From positions 196,021 to 260,020 of the forward strand of contig WBMV01003298.1 of assembly GCA_013396655.1 (NCBI GenBank): a stretch of DNA of 64,000 nucleotides, read 5' to 3'. The notes under the pieces were generated by a model. The model was not told where the DNA came from, ran no database searches, and saw nothing but the letters and a program-made list of their open reading frames with translations. The stretch is from Campylorhamphus procurvoides (lineage: Eukaryota; Chordata; Aves; Passeriformes; Dendrocolaptidae). A program made the position numbers and the translations under genes. Positions 1 through 14,400 of this stretch are shown here, piece after piece (the stretch's first letter is position 1; each line of letters opens with the position of its first letter).

Positions 1-979
1 GAGTGTGCAATTGCCCTCCAATCACATAACAAAGATCTGCAAGGCAAATTGGTTTCTGACCCTGGAAGATCACGAGTAACATAAAACCTTAATGATATCT
101 GTAAAAAAAGTTTATAGTAAATTTAGCATTTACTTTGAGGCATGTGTTGTGGGAGTCTTGAAGTTTTGGATAGGCATTTCTTTTCAATTTCTAAACTGAA
201 TTTCAGGAGTGACTGGAAACAAATAGAGTGGAAACAGATAGCTCATGATAGCAATAACAAGAAATTATATTTAAAAAATATAGACTTTTCAGTAGCTGAT
301 AGGAGAAGCTGAGTACAAAGCCAACACAGCCCCAATTCTCTTTCCTGTAGCTAAGACAGGTTACAAAGTTATTTTACCAATATATATTTCTATGCAATAA
401 AATGAAACTTACACTTCATACTACCTAACCTTTTTCATTTGATGTGACATGGAAGATAGAGGGGTGTTTGATTTGAAAATTAATTTCCTTTTTCCCAAAG
501 ATCCATCTGATGGATGCACTTCCTTTAAAAACAAAATAAACTCAAAGCTTGCTTTGTTCTCAGAGTCAAATCCTAGATTCAGCTGCACTGTATGCAGTTA
601 ACTGTGTTCAACATTATTTGCTTCTATTTGGATTTAAGACAGTAAGCAACATACTAAATTTTAGATGCCCACGAAAATAAATCAAGAACCGTTAAATTTG
701 GTTACCAGTGTTTAGAAGAAATTCACTGACAAATCCAAACACACGATTATGTTTGCTCAGCAAAGAGACAGTGCTTGCTCTCTCAGTTATGGCAAGCTGC
801 CTTATGTGGATCCATTCATCCTCTATGAACTGCTTCTGACTCTCACAACTAGCACTTTGATTTACATTAGTGAAGGCTTCTAACAAAGAAATTGTAGGTG
901 AAGGGATATGATTTAATATTTAGAGAGTTTTTGAAAAATTCCTCTGCACACAGTGTGAAGATACCTTCTCAGGTTTTTT

Positions 980-1006
980 GGGTTTTTTTGGGTGAGGGGG
1001 GAGGGG
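980..1006 (+). other. G-quadruplex-type motif
   Basis: Four runs of three or more G (980-982, 990-992, 996-1001, 1003-1006) separated by loops of seven T, TGA and A. This fits the usual G3+N1-7 pattern on the plus strand. It is isolated in AT-rich DNA, and no gene start lies beside it. Confidence 0.5.
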
Positions 1007-4000
1007 TTTGTTCATTTTAAGATTTTTCACTACCTGAAAAAATTCAGCATATGCCAGTAATTGAGAAGCATAAGAAATAAAGGGGACAAAAACACTAAAA
1101 ACACCGAAGTGCTCAACTTGAATCTTGACCTAAACACAGATCATAAGATCATTGGGTAAGTTAAGAGATGCTTGCCCACCATAATGTAGAAAGCTTATAG
1201 AGACACACAAACATCCAGCTATCCAGTTAAACCAAATAGGAAAGCATGTGTTTATTCCTAATGCCAGGAAACATTCTGTTAGGATGGATTCATGTCAGCT
1301 GGGATGCTGCTGCTTCTTCACTAGGAGCAGCTACATGCTACCTGTTGCCATTTATGCAAGGTCATGTCCCACTGCAGATAATCTCTTCCTGCTCCTCAGT
1401 TCTGCTGGCTACCTAGAAGCCCAGCATGGTTCAGTCATTTTGCTTTGAGCTTTTTGAAAATGATAGTTGGAAGCCAAGGAGAACAAGGCAGCAGGATGCT
1501 CGCTCATCAAATGAACAGGGCAAGGTTCACATACCCAGCGACCTACCTTGCCCAGGCTCAGTGGGGTAACAATTCTCAAAGTTGATCACACTTTGAAGAA
1601 TTTGAGAAGAAAAACACACAGACAAAAATTTAAGCACTGGGGAAAACCACAGGCTCAGAAATCAAGGAGACAGCTGTTACTTAGCCCTACTAAACCACAG
1701 TGTTCTGGTTTTAATTTTCATACATCAAGAAATGGTAAAGATGCCAATATTTGGTAATACAAGTCCTGTCTCAGACACATGCCCAGAGCTTCCACTGAAT
1801 CCAGGAGGATTTTAGTGAGTCTTAGGAATACAACCACTAATACAAAGCCAGGTACCAGTCTGGCTTCCAGCATGGTCTGTGTTTAGTTTAGTTTTCTGCC
1901 TTGAGATTAAAGTACCTGCCAGTATATAAGGGGTACTTCATATCAAGTTCTAGCATTGATCTAGAAGACACAGTGTTCAAGAGAGATTGAAAAAAGAGAG
2001 ATCATCATGGCATTTACTACAACGACAATTAACGACAGCACACAATAAAGACTACAACCCAAGTGTCACAGTGATCTCCCACCCTCCCAAGCAGAGAGCA
2101 CATGCAGAGGGAGGTTCACTGTCCTCTCGCAGAAGCAAGTGCAGAGTAGAGATGAAAGGAACAGCAAGTGTTATCACAGTGGCACACATCCAGCCCAACT
2201 GAAGCAAAAGCATTTGCAGGGCCTTAGAGGAGCAACCCACATTTCTATTCATTATTATTTCTTCCAATCCTGCAAAATTTGTTCGCAAAGTAAGAAATAG
2301 CTCATCCTGTTTCACAGCCATGTCAGCATAGCATCCCAGGTCACTGTGACCTTCAGCACATGCTAGATTTTCACTTTCACATGGACACCAGATGCTGAGC
2401 TCCCTCTTCCTCCCATGTTCAAGGCCCTCAGGCTTTTGTATCTTAGGAACTCGGCATCATGTGCTTTTGTAACACTCTCTTTGAGTTTTGATTGTGAAAC
2501 CTTCACATTTTCTGTAGCTGTTACAGCAAACATCACACTGCTAATTTCAGCTCTCAACCCTGTTGACCTTAATCTTCACGGGATTTCAAATGCAGTTTAG
2601 ATTTCATCACTGCCATTTATCTACAACAGTCCCCTTTCAAGCTGAAGCAACTAAGACAGCACTTCAGTTTGATCCATTACATCTTGGCATCTGTTGACTG
2701 TATTCACTTTTAGAGCATAAAATACTCAGTACAGCTATTTGTATTCTTATTCTAAAAGTCTGCTTTGGAAAAACAACTCAAGGCACAAAATAGCAATCTG
2801 GGGTGTAAATAGCATCAATTGGATGAATCCCAGGTGTACAGCAAAGAGGCCAGAAAGTATACAAAAGAGGCAGCAACAGCACAGGCATCCTCTCCAAAGG
2901 GAGGGATTCTGCAAGGCAAAGCAGGAAGCTGTGATTTCTGAAATCCAAGGCTGAACTCCCAGTCTCAAAATATGCACTCATCTGCAGTTTGTCTTTGGTT
3001 CCTGTAAGGTCTGGATTTCCCTCTTGCCGAGATGCAAGAACTTACAGTGATTCCTGAAAATTAGTTGAAATCTTTTTCCTGTATTTTGTTCTTAGTCCTT
3101 GGAGTCACAGCTGTATAACATACAGAATGGGTTGTAAGCAATGCAGGGTCCTGTCAGCTGTAACAGGACAGGAGTTCTACCTTCTCAGCTGTTAGCAAAA
3201 CTTAATTTCTTTCATTTAACACAAGCACCCGTAATCCAGCCTTGCATAGACAACTGATGGAGTTTGAATAATATAATCCTTCATTACCAGGACCTTAGTT
3301 GAAGTAACAGCCTCCTGAAACCTCCCACAGAGCTTATTTCCCACTGAAGTCACTGAGTTGGTTTATTTTTCTATAAGGTGAATCATATTCTGTCCTTTGC
3401 ACTTAATACCTAAACCCTTTTCTAGATAAGATTCCCACTAACTAAGCTCTGTAAATAGCCACACAACCTCGTATCACATTGGTGTCAATAGAAATGAGGG
3501 TTGGTCACCTCTTCATTTTGCCCCCAAACACTGTGGTTTTGCTACTACAAATCCCCTTTGCAGCCATCACTGTAGCACATCCAGGTCTCACAGTTTAATG
3601 CTGGCTGGACTCTGGTACATCTTTGCCACCATCTCCCTCTCAAACACAACTCACATGGGCTCTCCCTTCAATACTCAACAAACCACAGCAATATGATGCA
3701 CAGAGGGAAATTGCAATAGGCCTTATCTCATCCTTTGAAATCTCAGTGTGGGGAAGCCTAGGTCACCACTGAAACACAGAGTTGTGCTTTTAGGTATTTT
3801 GGTTTGTGCCTTTTTTCCTTCCCCCTCATGAGTGGTCTCAGGGACTGATGAATCTCAAAGAGGAAAAAAAAAATACAGACATTCATTTAGGCATTCAGTG
3901 CTCAGACAACTTCAAATAAATTGCCCAATGCCTTGATGTAATTTAGCTCAGGAAAGCAGCCAATTTGCTAAATTAAAGATATTAGAGTTCTTGTGAGTTA

Positions 4001-4112
4001 AGCGAGCCTAAGCTCTACCCCCTAATTTATTAGCATTTTCATTTCATTTCTCTTATCTTCCTCAACCCTTCATTTCAGAACTGGTCAAGTTACAACTACG
4101 CAGGATCATTAT

Positions 4113-4132
4113 CACGTGGAAAAGTCCACGTG
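4113..4132. promoter_or_regulatory. Palindromic pair of CACGTG E-boxes
   Basis: A perfect 8-base inverted repeat, CACGTGGA and TCCACGTG, with a 4-base AAAG spacer. Each arm contains a full canonical CACGTG E-box, the type bound by USF, MYC/MAX and CLOCK/BMAL bHLH factors. Two CpG-containing palindromic sites 14 bases apart are unlikely in CpG-poor DNA unless selected, but no promoter is visible nearby. Confidence 0.4.
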
Positions 4133-7100
4133 CTAGACCACTGCTATAGACTGCACTAGCACCTTAAAAATAACAACAGCAGCAGGAGTGAGCTGCACAT
4201 CCCCAGCGAGGCCAGCATGGACTTCCCCATCACCCCATGTTGCCATGGCTACGAGTGATGCTCAGGAGCCAGCGCTGCACAGAGATGAGATTGCCATGAC
4301 ACAGAGGCAAGCGGGGCAGATAACACACTGAATTCTGGATGTCATCATTTTAATTAATAAGGGAACATAATGTAGCCAGTTACACACAGGTAATGCAGAA
4401 TTCTGGGAGCATTTCTGCTGAATTAAGCGTTGGAGAGAATTTACTCTAGCTCCAAAAACAAGTGGCAAAAATGCAAGAACTTGTTAACAAAACAAACCAC
4501 AGAAGAAAGATATTGGATTTGTATTATTAGAACAATAAAATGGAAACAATTAACATGCACTAAACATATGTAAAAAACAAATTAGGATCCCTTGCATCTA
4601 CATGAACTTCATACTGCTTTGTAAAGATGAAATGCAAAGGCTTCCTTACCAGGAGGCAATTATAGTGCAAGGTAAACCAAGCAAGCAGAAAGCTCCTCTG
4701 TACCGGGATTTTCAGTACTGGAAATTTGTCCTTGACGGGGTGTTCAAAGCTCAGTCTGTGTGATCCACAGGCACCCTTAAGCAAGACTCGTGTTATCAAA
4801 TCCCCCATTTAAGTGGATGCCTTGTAGCACTGAGATACTCACCTCACACTGTTTCACTGTTGCCAAGACACCATTCACACTTCTGATTCCCCATTAGCAT
4901 CAGATAATAACCTTCTGATGTTGGTTTTCAGAGCTCTCCAGAAGGATTCAAGGCTGCTCTAAGAATACAGGGCAAGGGAAAAAAGCTGCTTGCTCTTGCA
5001 AGCAAATGAAATTCAGCCCATGGCTTTTGCATGCCTCAGATAAATCAGGAAACCAGAAAAATAAAATCCTAAATCCATTACTTTAAATCTAATCTTTTGG
5101 GGATTGAAGTTTTGATTTTTGAATTACAACTTGCTCGGAGTTAGCAAGAGCAATAAAACTTTAAAAAACAGACATGACCACAGGCTCCCCTATTTCCACT
5201 TTCTTCTCCCTCGAGTGTTAAGCAACCTCTCTCTCTGCTTACATCCACAACTGGGTCCCTCCTCCTGCCCTAGAAGCACAGCCCCAACCTTCTCAAATGC
5301 TTTCCCATTTTGTTCAAAACACAGATGATTTGGACAGAGTTTCAGACAGGGGAACAGAAACTGTTTATCCTGATGAAAGTTTTGGGGAGCCACACCCCAG
5401 GGCTGGAGCTGGGGAAAGCCGTGCCAGAGACCAGCCAGAGCCGCTGTTCCTCAGCATGGACAAGGTCAGAGAGACTGAAAAATTCCAGCCAGCCTGATCT
5501 CACCCCATTATTTTGCTCTGACTGAAACAGAAATGCTGTTATCTTTCACCCTACTCTCCTTCCAGGATGCAATCACAGCACTTGTGAAATGCTGCTGCTT
5601 CTGCAACACTAAATCCACAATGGAGAAATCATCTCATAGATCTCAGAGTCTAAGCAAAAGCTACAGACATTTGGTAATCACTGTGTTTCTAGGGCTGTAT
5701 ATTCCAGGCTTTGCCTTGGTGTAACACTCCATCCATGTCTGCAGCCCTCAGCAGGAGGTAGGTAACGTGGCATAGGGAGAGTAATGCCAAGGCTAGCAGG
5801 AAGCCAGTGGCACAATAAACATCCAACTTCCCAACCTTTATAGCAACTAGACTAGCCTTACCCTCAGATTTGTTTCAGATTTATTTCAGCTTAACTTGAT
5901 ACCAGCCTTCAAAACACTTCAAAGAAATCAATTCTTACATCTATGAAAACAATACTGCAGGCAAATGAAAGAGGTATGAGAAGCCCAAACCAACACACTC
6001 TGTTGAGGTTGATGCAAGGATACCTCGATGTGAGAAGTGGAGATTTCTGATTTATGCCCTTCATTCTGTCCCTGAACAAAATGCTTGCCCCAGGACTCAG
6101 AGGAAAACACAACAGGGTCACTGCCCGGGAGGAAAACAGCCTCCAAGTGAGGTCAGAACTCCCCCCCCTACAGCAGGAAAACTACAAAGAATGGATTAAA
6201 AAGTTAAAGATTAAAAAGAGATAAATATTTTTTTTTACTTTGCTTTGCTATTGTGAAACAGACATTGAAAATATTTTAAAAATAAATAAAGACTGGGATG
6301 ATAATTCTTTACAGTAACTAAAGGTATTGCTTTTTTTTAGATCCAAAGTATGAGGGAATTGGGTCAGAACCACAGGTCTTTGCTCTTTTGTGAGCTTCCT
6401 AAATTCACAGGAAAACAAATGTCACTGCTGCTCACCAAATCATCTGTTGCACGCAACTGCTATTGTAACTGAGTCACTGACAAGTTACAAACGTTTCCCA
6501 CAACTTATTAGTCCTGTAAGGTTGTGGAATTTATTTTTGTTCAGGTTTTTTTTTGTTTGTTTTGTTTTATTCTATAGTGAATGAAAAGGAAAAAGTGAAG
6601 TCAGGTCCAACATAAAAAAACCCGAGTTGCTATTTAAATATTACTTAATAGCATAAATATCTATTGCCATCCTTCACACCTACTGACAGCCAAAATTTCT
6701 TACGCTGCAGTTTCAGGGTATGAACACACTCAGACTGTACCTCAAGATATTCATACAGCTCCCATTTAAGACCATCACATGGACCAGTACCAAAAAAAAT
6801 AAATCAGTAGAGTTTTTTACTTTGAAACCAACACTTCAGTTTATTAACCTAGAAAAAAAAATCAATTAGTCAGCCTTGTATGGGCTGAGTTACTGATTCC
6901 CTCATTGCAGGAGCATTCACTCCCAGAGGTGCTGCAGTGACAAGGGGCTCCATGGCACTGACATGATGTCTCCAGCATCCCATGCTAGTTGGGGACCCCA
7001 TGATTAAGGTGGGTGGCCTGTGCAGTTGCAGAGGAGCCGGGCTGCTCCAGCCCACAGCTCCCAGCTCCTGAAATAACGCCTGGTCACATCAAAAAGCTCC

Positions 7101-10100
7101 TAGAGACAGCTCCAGAAGCTCCAGAACAAAACAGATGAAGAGAATTGAAGTTCCAACAGACTTCAGAAAAAACTTCAGCAAGAGTTCTGTCTACTCAGTT
7201 AATACAGAAAGTCTTTCGCTGCAGCTGACATGTGCTTCCTAATTTTAAAAATATTTATAAATTAGGAGTAAGATACCAGATGTGGAGATGCTATAAGAAT
7301 TTGAGATGTATCAATCTTTAAAGCTATTTGTTTTTGAAAACTATGAGAAAGGTCCTGGCAACAAAATCAAAAAGTCATAATTAGAAAAAAAAATGGGCAA
7401 ACAATATACTAACTGCTTCTTAAGTGGAGCTGGGAAGAAAACCAAAGCTGGACTACGTAACAGTGGAAGCTGGATATAACTTTCTGAAGCCTCTGCTAAA
7501 GGTTGCCACAGCATTATCCTTCACTATATAAAGTCACTGTTTACAAGGAGTGAGCTTAATTCAAAGGCTCCTGATGCCAGGAGGAAAAGCTCCCCTCATC
7601 TCGCTGGGCTTTGGTGCAAGCCCTGACTCAGCAGCCCCTGCATGTGGTGATGCAGCCACAAAGCTTTGATGGGAAAGCAGGACACTGCTCCATCTCTGGA
7701 CAGAGGGCAAAATCCTTGGGAAGGCTGGACTGAGAGCCCACCCACAGACAATATGCCCCGTGACACTGCCAACATAGCTGGCTCCAGTCAGACCAGGAAG
7801 GCGGAGAAGGGAATACCTGGAGACACAGGCAGATGCAAGGAGAAAAATAATAGCATGGAAGAGAAGCAACCAGAGAATTTTTAAAATAATTAAACAAAAA
7901 TTGAAAGAAGCTGGGGAGCTGGTTGTAATCTCAGTACGAAATGGGAAAGGAAATGTGAAATGGTGTCAGACTGTGGTCTCAAATAGACTTTCCAAGGGCT
8001 TTGTTGCACTGAATCAGCACCAGGAATCTGCAGATCACAATGGGCTAGAAATTTCTATCACAATAAAGCTGTTCTGAGTACTACTAGAGCTTTCTTTAAA
8101 AAGTAAACAAACAAAGACAGACAGATGGAAATAATAATAATCTGAATGCTTGGAATTGTTGGAGTGTAGTTTTCAATTATCCCAGATTGACCTGGGCCCT
8201 AAAACCCCATCCAAACAGCTAAAGCTACAAAACAAAAAAAAACCAAAAACCACCACTACTCCAGAGTAAGCAGGTGGGAGGTTCCTGGGCTCTGGCTCTC
8301 TCCTGCTATCAGCAGCAAACCCCCCCACCCAAGAGCTCAGGCAGGGCTGTGCCACCAGCATTCCTACTGTGGAGCCCTGTTTGACAGCCCAGGACCCCCA
8401 CCTTTGAGTAGGGCTGAGTCCATGGAGCCCCCTGCATGGAGGGTAAAGCCAAACTCCAATAGTTGCACCAAGTACCTCAGGAGAAGTTCTGGCAGTGATA
8501 TGCTAGCTGGAGTTTCCCAAAGCTCTCCTTCTGTTCGTCCCTGTAATAGGATGGAGGTACCTATCTACACTTCCTTAAGCTGCATCAAAACTTACTTTAA
8601 AAAATAAAAATTAAAAATAAACAAGTCATAATAAAAGTTTTCAAAAACCACCACAAAACCTCTTTCTATATGCAAGGAGAAACCCCTATGTCGTAGATTT
8701 CCCACCCAAATTGTTTGCCTCCACAGTACCCATGGCTGTGACTGCTGTTGCCAAAGGTACCAGTTGCAAAAGGCACCCAGGTCATGAATAATTTTGTGTG
8801 GCATTTCCACAGTCCCAGCTATAATCAGGTGGGAAGTAACTCTGAGATACAGAGAAATACCATAAGCAGAAGCCCATGAGCAGATTCAGCACATCAATGA
8901 ATATATACAGAGGCAAACACAGACCCAGTAGACTGGGGCACTGAAGGCACACGAGGGCACAGAAACTGTTCTGCATGCTCAGCGAAAACACCAGCATTGG
9001 GAGGAGCAGTACATTTGAGCAAGCTGAAGTTAGGCTATCCAGAGCCAACAATGGCTCCTTGGGTTTAGGGAAGGAAGCCAGTCCTGGGGACACATTCCCT
9101 ATTGGCAACATGCTGCCCTCAAGAAGACCTGTTAACCTGCCAGTCCTGGAAAACATCAGATAATCCATTACTGAGCATATGGAGGAGTAACTATATGGGG
9201 GATATTTTCAAAGAAATATTTACCAAGTTTATCAAGACTTCAACTAAAAACTAGGTCTCTGAACAACATATGACCACATTTTGCTTGTAACATCCTCAGA
9301 GAGACATAAAGCAGCTCAGCAGGAACCAACATGCCCCAGAACACCCATGCTGGCCTGCATCAGGTAGAAACAATCCAAATTTTCTGGCCCTAAATCCTGC
9401 CCTGTTGTAAGTCATCAGCACAACACTATGTGTGTTAGCCAGCATGAGTACATAGGCAGATACCCTACTGGAGCTGCACTAAATCACTAACTTATCAGAC
9501 CATTTTATTACAGAAATTCTTCTTGAAAAATCTTTTTTTTTCTTCTTCTCCCTATTGTTATACAGCTCTTACACAACTTTGGAAAGAAGGGGGAGGAAAG
9601 AGGATGTGATGCTGAACAGACCAGAGTGCTCACTGGTATTCTTACCCTTCCTGCTAATTTTGGTATGCTACTTTATCTGGAGCAGACCAAGTCCTGGAAT
9701 TGCAACAAAATTAAGCAAAACCATTTCATTTCCAAGAAACATGGAATTCCCAATAAATAGGTGTGAGATTCAGAAAACAAAATTCTCAATGAGTTTTAGT
9801 AACTGGTTTTCTTCCAGCTTGTTAAACATCAACAACCTGCCTTCCATCTACACTAAAAGTTAGAAACTATGTTTTCCCAGTCATTCTTAAGTCTTGTAAG
9901 TTATATGCTTAAAATTCAAAACCAACTACATAAACATGGTACTAGGAAAGGTATAAAAAATAGCTTGCAGAAATATCCCTGATGCAAATCTTATTTAGAA
10001 AAAACCTGAACTGTGTCTGATCAACCTCAAGATAAATCTCTAAATCAAAGCCCGTATTATTAGCTAAGCATCCAGGATGTTCTACCAGATTGAGATATAG

Positions 10101-10192
10101 TGAATTTTATAGGAATTTGATACAACAGTCTCTTTTGCTAGTAATATTTTTGTATTTCAAAATGATGCTTCTTTCTCTCCCACCCCCTCTAG

Positions 10193-10223
10193 GAGCCTGA
10201 AGTAGCAAAAATGCCATTGAAAC
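10193..10223 (+). other. Exon-like segment with strong splice-site matches
   Basis: A long pyrimidine tract ending CCCCCTCTAG (to 10192) is followed 31 bases later by GAAAC and a GTAAGG donor (10224-10229). If used, it would be a very short exon of a plus-strand transcript. It may pair with the segment at 11318. There is no protein evidence, and chance is the main alternative. Confidence 0.15.
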
Positions 10224-11317
10224 GTAAGGATCTACATCAAAATCTCACCACTTCAGAGGAATTAAGGACACCAGCCATCAGGCCTGTTGCCAAACACTAT
10301 TGCAACTGCACATCAAGGGGAAGTCATATAAACTTTTCCATTAAAGTTTTGTATGAACTTTTACATTCATAAAGTTGCCTCTTATCTGCAAATAATCACC
10401 AAAATAAAAAACAAACTACTCTAGTCAACCCTGCCACCAACAGAAAGCATTACAGCTTTAAAGAAAAAAAAAACCCACATGCTTATGGGAAACAGTACAT
10501 TAGAATATATGGATATTCAGGGGCTAGGGATTGAAATGTGGTATGTGGCTTGTTTTCCTGCTGTTGCACTTGGCAGTGCTGTGTACCCCTGCACCTGATA
10601 TAAAATCTGCTCTTTTGGGTTCATGTGCTCCCAGCAAACATAAATCACCCACCCCAACAGGAAACCAGTGTTTCTACCATCTTGTCCTGAGGACCAGGCA
10701 GCAGTTTGGGGATGCCTATCCAGGACCACACACAGATGGAAGAGGCCCAATGTCCAGCCCTGTGCGAGGACTGCAAGGTCTGTATATTGGGTAGGTGGGC
10801 AGCTAAAGCCAAGCAGTCGTTTGTATTCAAAGAAGAAATGAAATGCTAAAAAAACTTGGTTTAAACCAATATGTAATGAAATTTGGGATTCAAATCTTAC
10901 AGGCAACTTGCTGAAAGGTACAGGTGTCTACTTTAATAGTTAGTAGCTTCAGTAGAGAAAATATGCAAGCTCTGAAACTTTTAGCTACCTGCACCTGCCT
11001 TCCCTCCAGCCACAGCAGCTGGATTTCCACTGGCACCAGCTCTGGCCCTGAAGTTCAGCTTCAGTTACCCATATGCAAAAGCTACCCCTCCTGGGAACAT
11101 TTCCTAATTTCCCAACTTTCACTGGCACCTCTGAAGACCAGTAAACACTATGCAGCCCTTTCATCCCAAAATAGAAATATTTCTCCTGCTGGCCTCCCCA
11201 GCACAAAGAAAAGGCACACTTGTCGTCTGTTCCAAGGGTGCATAAACCCACTTTTTAAGTACCATTTCTAGAGAAAGCCAGAGCTAATTTTCCACACTGT
11301 TGACCTTTGATCTGCAG

Positions 11318-11414
11318 AACATTTCCAACAGGAGGGCAGCCTGATGGTCCCGCCAGGGCACTACCCCAGCTCAGCAATGAGCATGGCCATTCCCAAGTTT
11401 CCATGGGACAGCAG
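11318..11414 (+). other. Candidate orphan exon (97 bases)
   Basis: Bounded by an acceptor TTTGATCTGCAG (ending 11317) and a CAG/GTAAGG donor (11415-11420). The segment is GC-richer than its flanks, and two of its three plus-strand frames are open throughout, for example QEGSLMVPPGHYPSSAMSMA within one frame. I do not recognise the product. It could be an exon of a non-coding RNA, of an unknown gene, or chance. Confidence 0.2.
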
Positions 11415-14400
11415 GTAAGGACAGCTCTGCACATACAGCACAGGCCTGGGGCTCCCTGTAACTTTTATTGCTGAGACAGAAATTGTACATACACAGAAAT
11501 AGTAACACATTTCAAAACGTATTATTGCCAAATATTAATTCTTTAAAGAAAAAAAAGAGAAAAGTTACTCACTTTTTTAAATGTTTGGGCACTCCCTTTC
11601 CCTGGTGTCTCCCCTAGATTTTTTTGGTGTAGACAATAATAGCAACTCAGGTCTACAATGTTTTTATCTATTTTTGGACCCTATGCCTCTATGATGGCTT
11701 CCTTAACATAATATTTTCTGCAAAATGTTTATCCTTTCTGAAATTAGTTGCTATAATAAATTACCTACTGTACTAGTTCTCAACTTGGTTACTTCTCTTT
11801 ATTTTATTAGAGAGATCCCAATGGCATTTGAGCAGTTATAGGTGCCTGGAGGGGGCGGGGGGAAAAATCAATCAAAGTGTGTCATATTGCCCTAAATAAT
11901 TTGAAATAAGTACTTTTCAATCTCAAAAATATTTGTGAAAGAAAAAAATAGACAACTACTTTAACTGCAACAGGAGAAAGCCGGAGCCTTCTCATGGTTG
12001 ATTAGAGGGATAAAATAAAGATCAGCTATGCAGCAGGGAAGGCTTGACATTTCATCAGCATTATGACCCTAGGGGCATTTGGGGAATCTGTAAATAGAGA
12101 CAAAAAAAAAAAAAAAAAAGGCATCTATTGAGATGCCTCCAGGCTGGATGGTTACCAGCAATGCTTTATGTGCTCGCCATCAAAACTTAAGACTGCCCAA
12201 AATCTCTCAAGAAGTTCAATTGCAAGCATTTAACAACACTTTGGGATCTAACCCTTCAACACACAAACTTAAGGAAAATTACACACCAAATATGTCCTAG
12301 CATAACTCGATAGGAAAAAAGAGCTTTACACCAGGTATTACAGCAGGTGCTTGTAAAACACAGTAAATGGCAGATCACATGCAAACAAACAAAGATAAAT
12401 TAAAAAAAAAAAATAATCAACCAAGCACGATTAACTTTCCTGCAGTGAAAATCCAGGCTAAACTGGTAACTCCTGTTCCTGTACTCAGCCTGACACAGTC
12501 ACACATATTTGAAATATCTGGCAATAACACATCTCTGTATTATCATGTTCAGCACAAATCCAAACTGCAGCCTCATACTGGCCATTGTGAAGAAAACTAA
12601 CTCTATCCAAGACAAAACCAGCACACTCACCAACCTCCTTAACAGCCAGTACCCAAGTAACATGATTTGAATCTACTAATTTACAACCATAAATTATCCA
12701 TACTAAGATAAAAATGAAGTGCCAGTGGAAAAAAACTGGATATATGGGGCCAGACTTGTGAAATTAATTTTATTTTGAAACATGATATCCAATTACAAAT
12801 AAATAATTCATACAATATAACTCAATTAGGATATACAATGTTCAGGCAGTTCATAGTAACAACCAAGATCACATTGAAAATGAGTTTACATTGAATAACC
12901 CATTACAATAATATACAACTGGTCATTCAATTAACATTTCAGCCTGGTCCACGGTGTACGCAAGTTGAAGATTGTTCCTCTTACCAGTAAAGAGACAAAC
13001 GTACACAATTTTATACTGAGTCCAAAGTAGTTAATACATCACATTAATAGAAATTAAAAATGTTGCATTGCATCACCTAATGTAATTTCAGTACAGAACA
13101 AAAAGACTGAATTTCAGCAGAACAAAGGTTATTGCAAAGGAGTTTTATGTCCCATAGCAATTTCTGCATAACCTTATGAGCTTTACAGGGTGTTCTTAAT
13201 GTATGGTTTCGACGCCATACCCTTCTCTGCATCCTGTCTGTACACCAGTGGGATGTAGGTACATGTTATGTCCTTAGTTCCAGTTGCATATTGCTTTTTG
13301 TTTTCATTTCAGCAAAATCTTTTACTGCTCAGCTACAGCTCCCACTGAGGTGCTCCTGCCTCTGTGCGACCTGCAGCAGCAAACCTGCACTGTCTTCTCT
13401 GACATGTAACTTTTTAATGTCCTACCTACCCCAGAAACACTATTCTCTGCAAGGAACACTTATAAGAACTAAATTGAATTTAGCCTAAAGTCTTGACAAT
13501 TTTTTAAATAATTATGGAAATTTAAAGGAGATTCACAGCATACTTGGAATTTCTTAGTCAATAATTTTAATAATGAAATATGTAAATTTCCACAACAGAA
13601 TACGTAGTTACAATTTCCAACAATTCAGAGTCCTGGGAAGTTCATATTTACAAAAGTTTTGTTAAAAATCCCCCTGTTTTGGGGGCCGTTTAGGTGAGGT
13701 ATATGCCTCTTGTTCTTAGTTTGAACTCAGAAAGATTGTATAAAGTTACAGCTCTTTCCATTACAAAATGCCCCACATGACCAAGACTGTTACTCCCACC
13801 CATGCACTACTCCTACGTTACTACAGCTGTCAGCAGCCCTGGGGACACGTGCAGTACATTCCAGCAAGTGCTTCTGCTCCTGTTACACTGGGCATGTGAA
13901 GACACACCAAAAAAGACTTTAAAAAAAAAAAATACAGAGAGAGCCTAGGCAAATTCCAGCTAGCAAGCAGTGCATCTCTGCAGGGTTTCAACAAACTCCT
14001 CTAAAGTTGTCCTGCTCAGCAATGCAAGAGCACAGGGTGAGAGCCTGGTGGCAGCCACAGGACCAAGGCCACCAGAGCAAGGAAGCCCCACACCTAAACT
14101 GCAACCTGACTTGCTATCCCTTCACAGCCCCAGCCACTTCCCAGGAAGAGAGGGCACCCACGGGACACAGAAGTACTCAATCCAGCAGTATTGGAGTTTG
14201 TCTTTTGCTATAAATCAAAAGCAAAACCACACTCATCACAAGTATTTTTAAAAGTCTTTCCATCTCCAATATTGAGACTGGATGAACTGCTTTAGTTTCA
14301 CATTCTGTAGAAGAAATAAATGTCCACAATAAATCTGATGTTTACTAAAGGAGGAACTATATATATCACATTCATTTTAAACATAAACAAACCTGAACTA

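Noticed and set aside
9555..9863. 102-codon plus-strand frame with a hydrophobic stretch
   Set aside because: No signal peptide logic, splice structure or family resemblance. T-rich DNA often yields hydrophobic chance frames.
11846..11861. Run GGAGGGGGCGGGGGG considered as a quadruplex
   Set aside because: Only two long G runs with a one-base gap. It does not provide four separated G runs.
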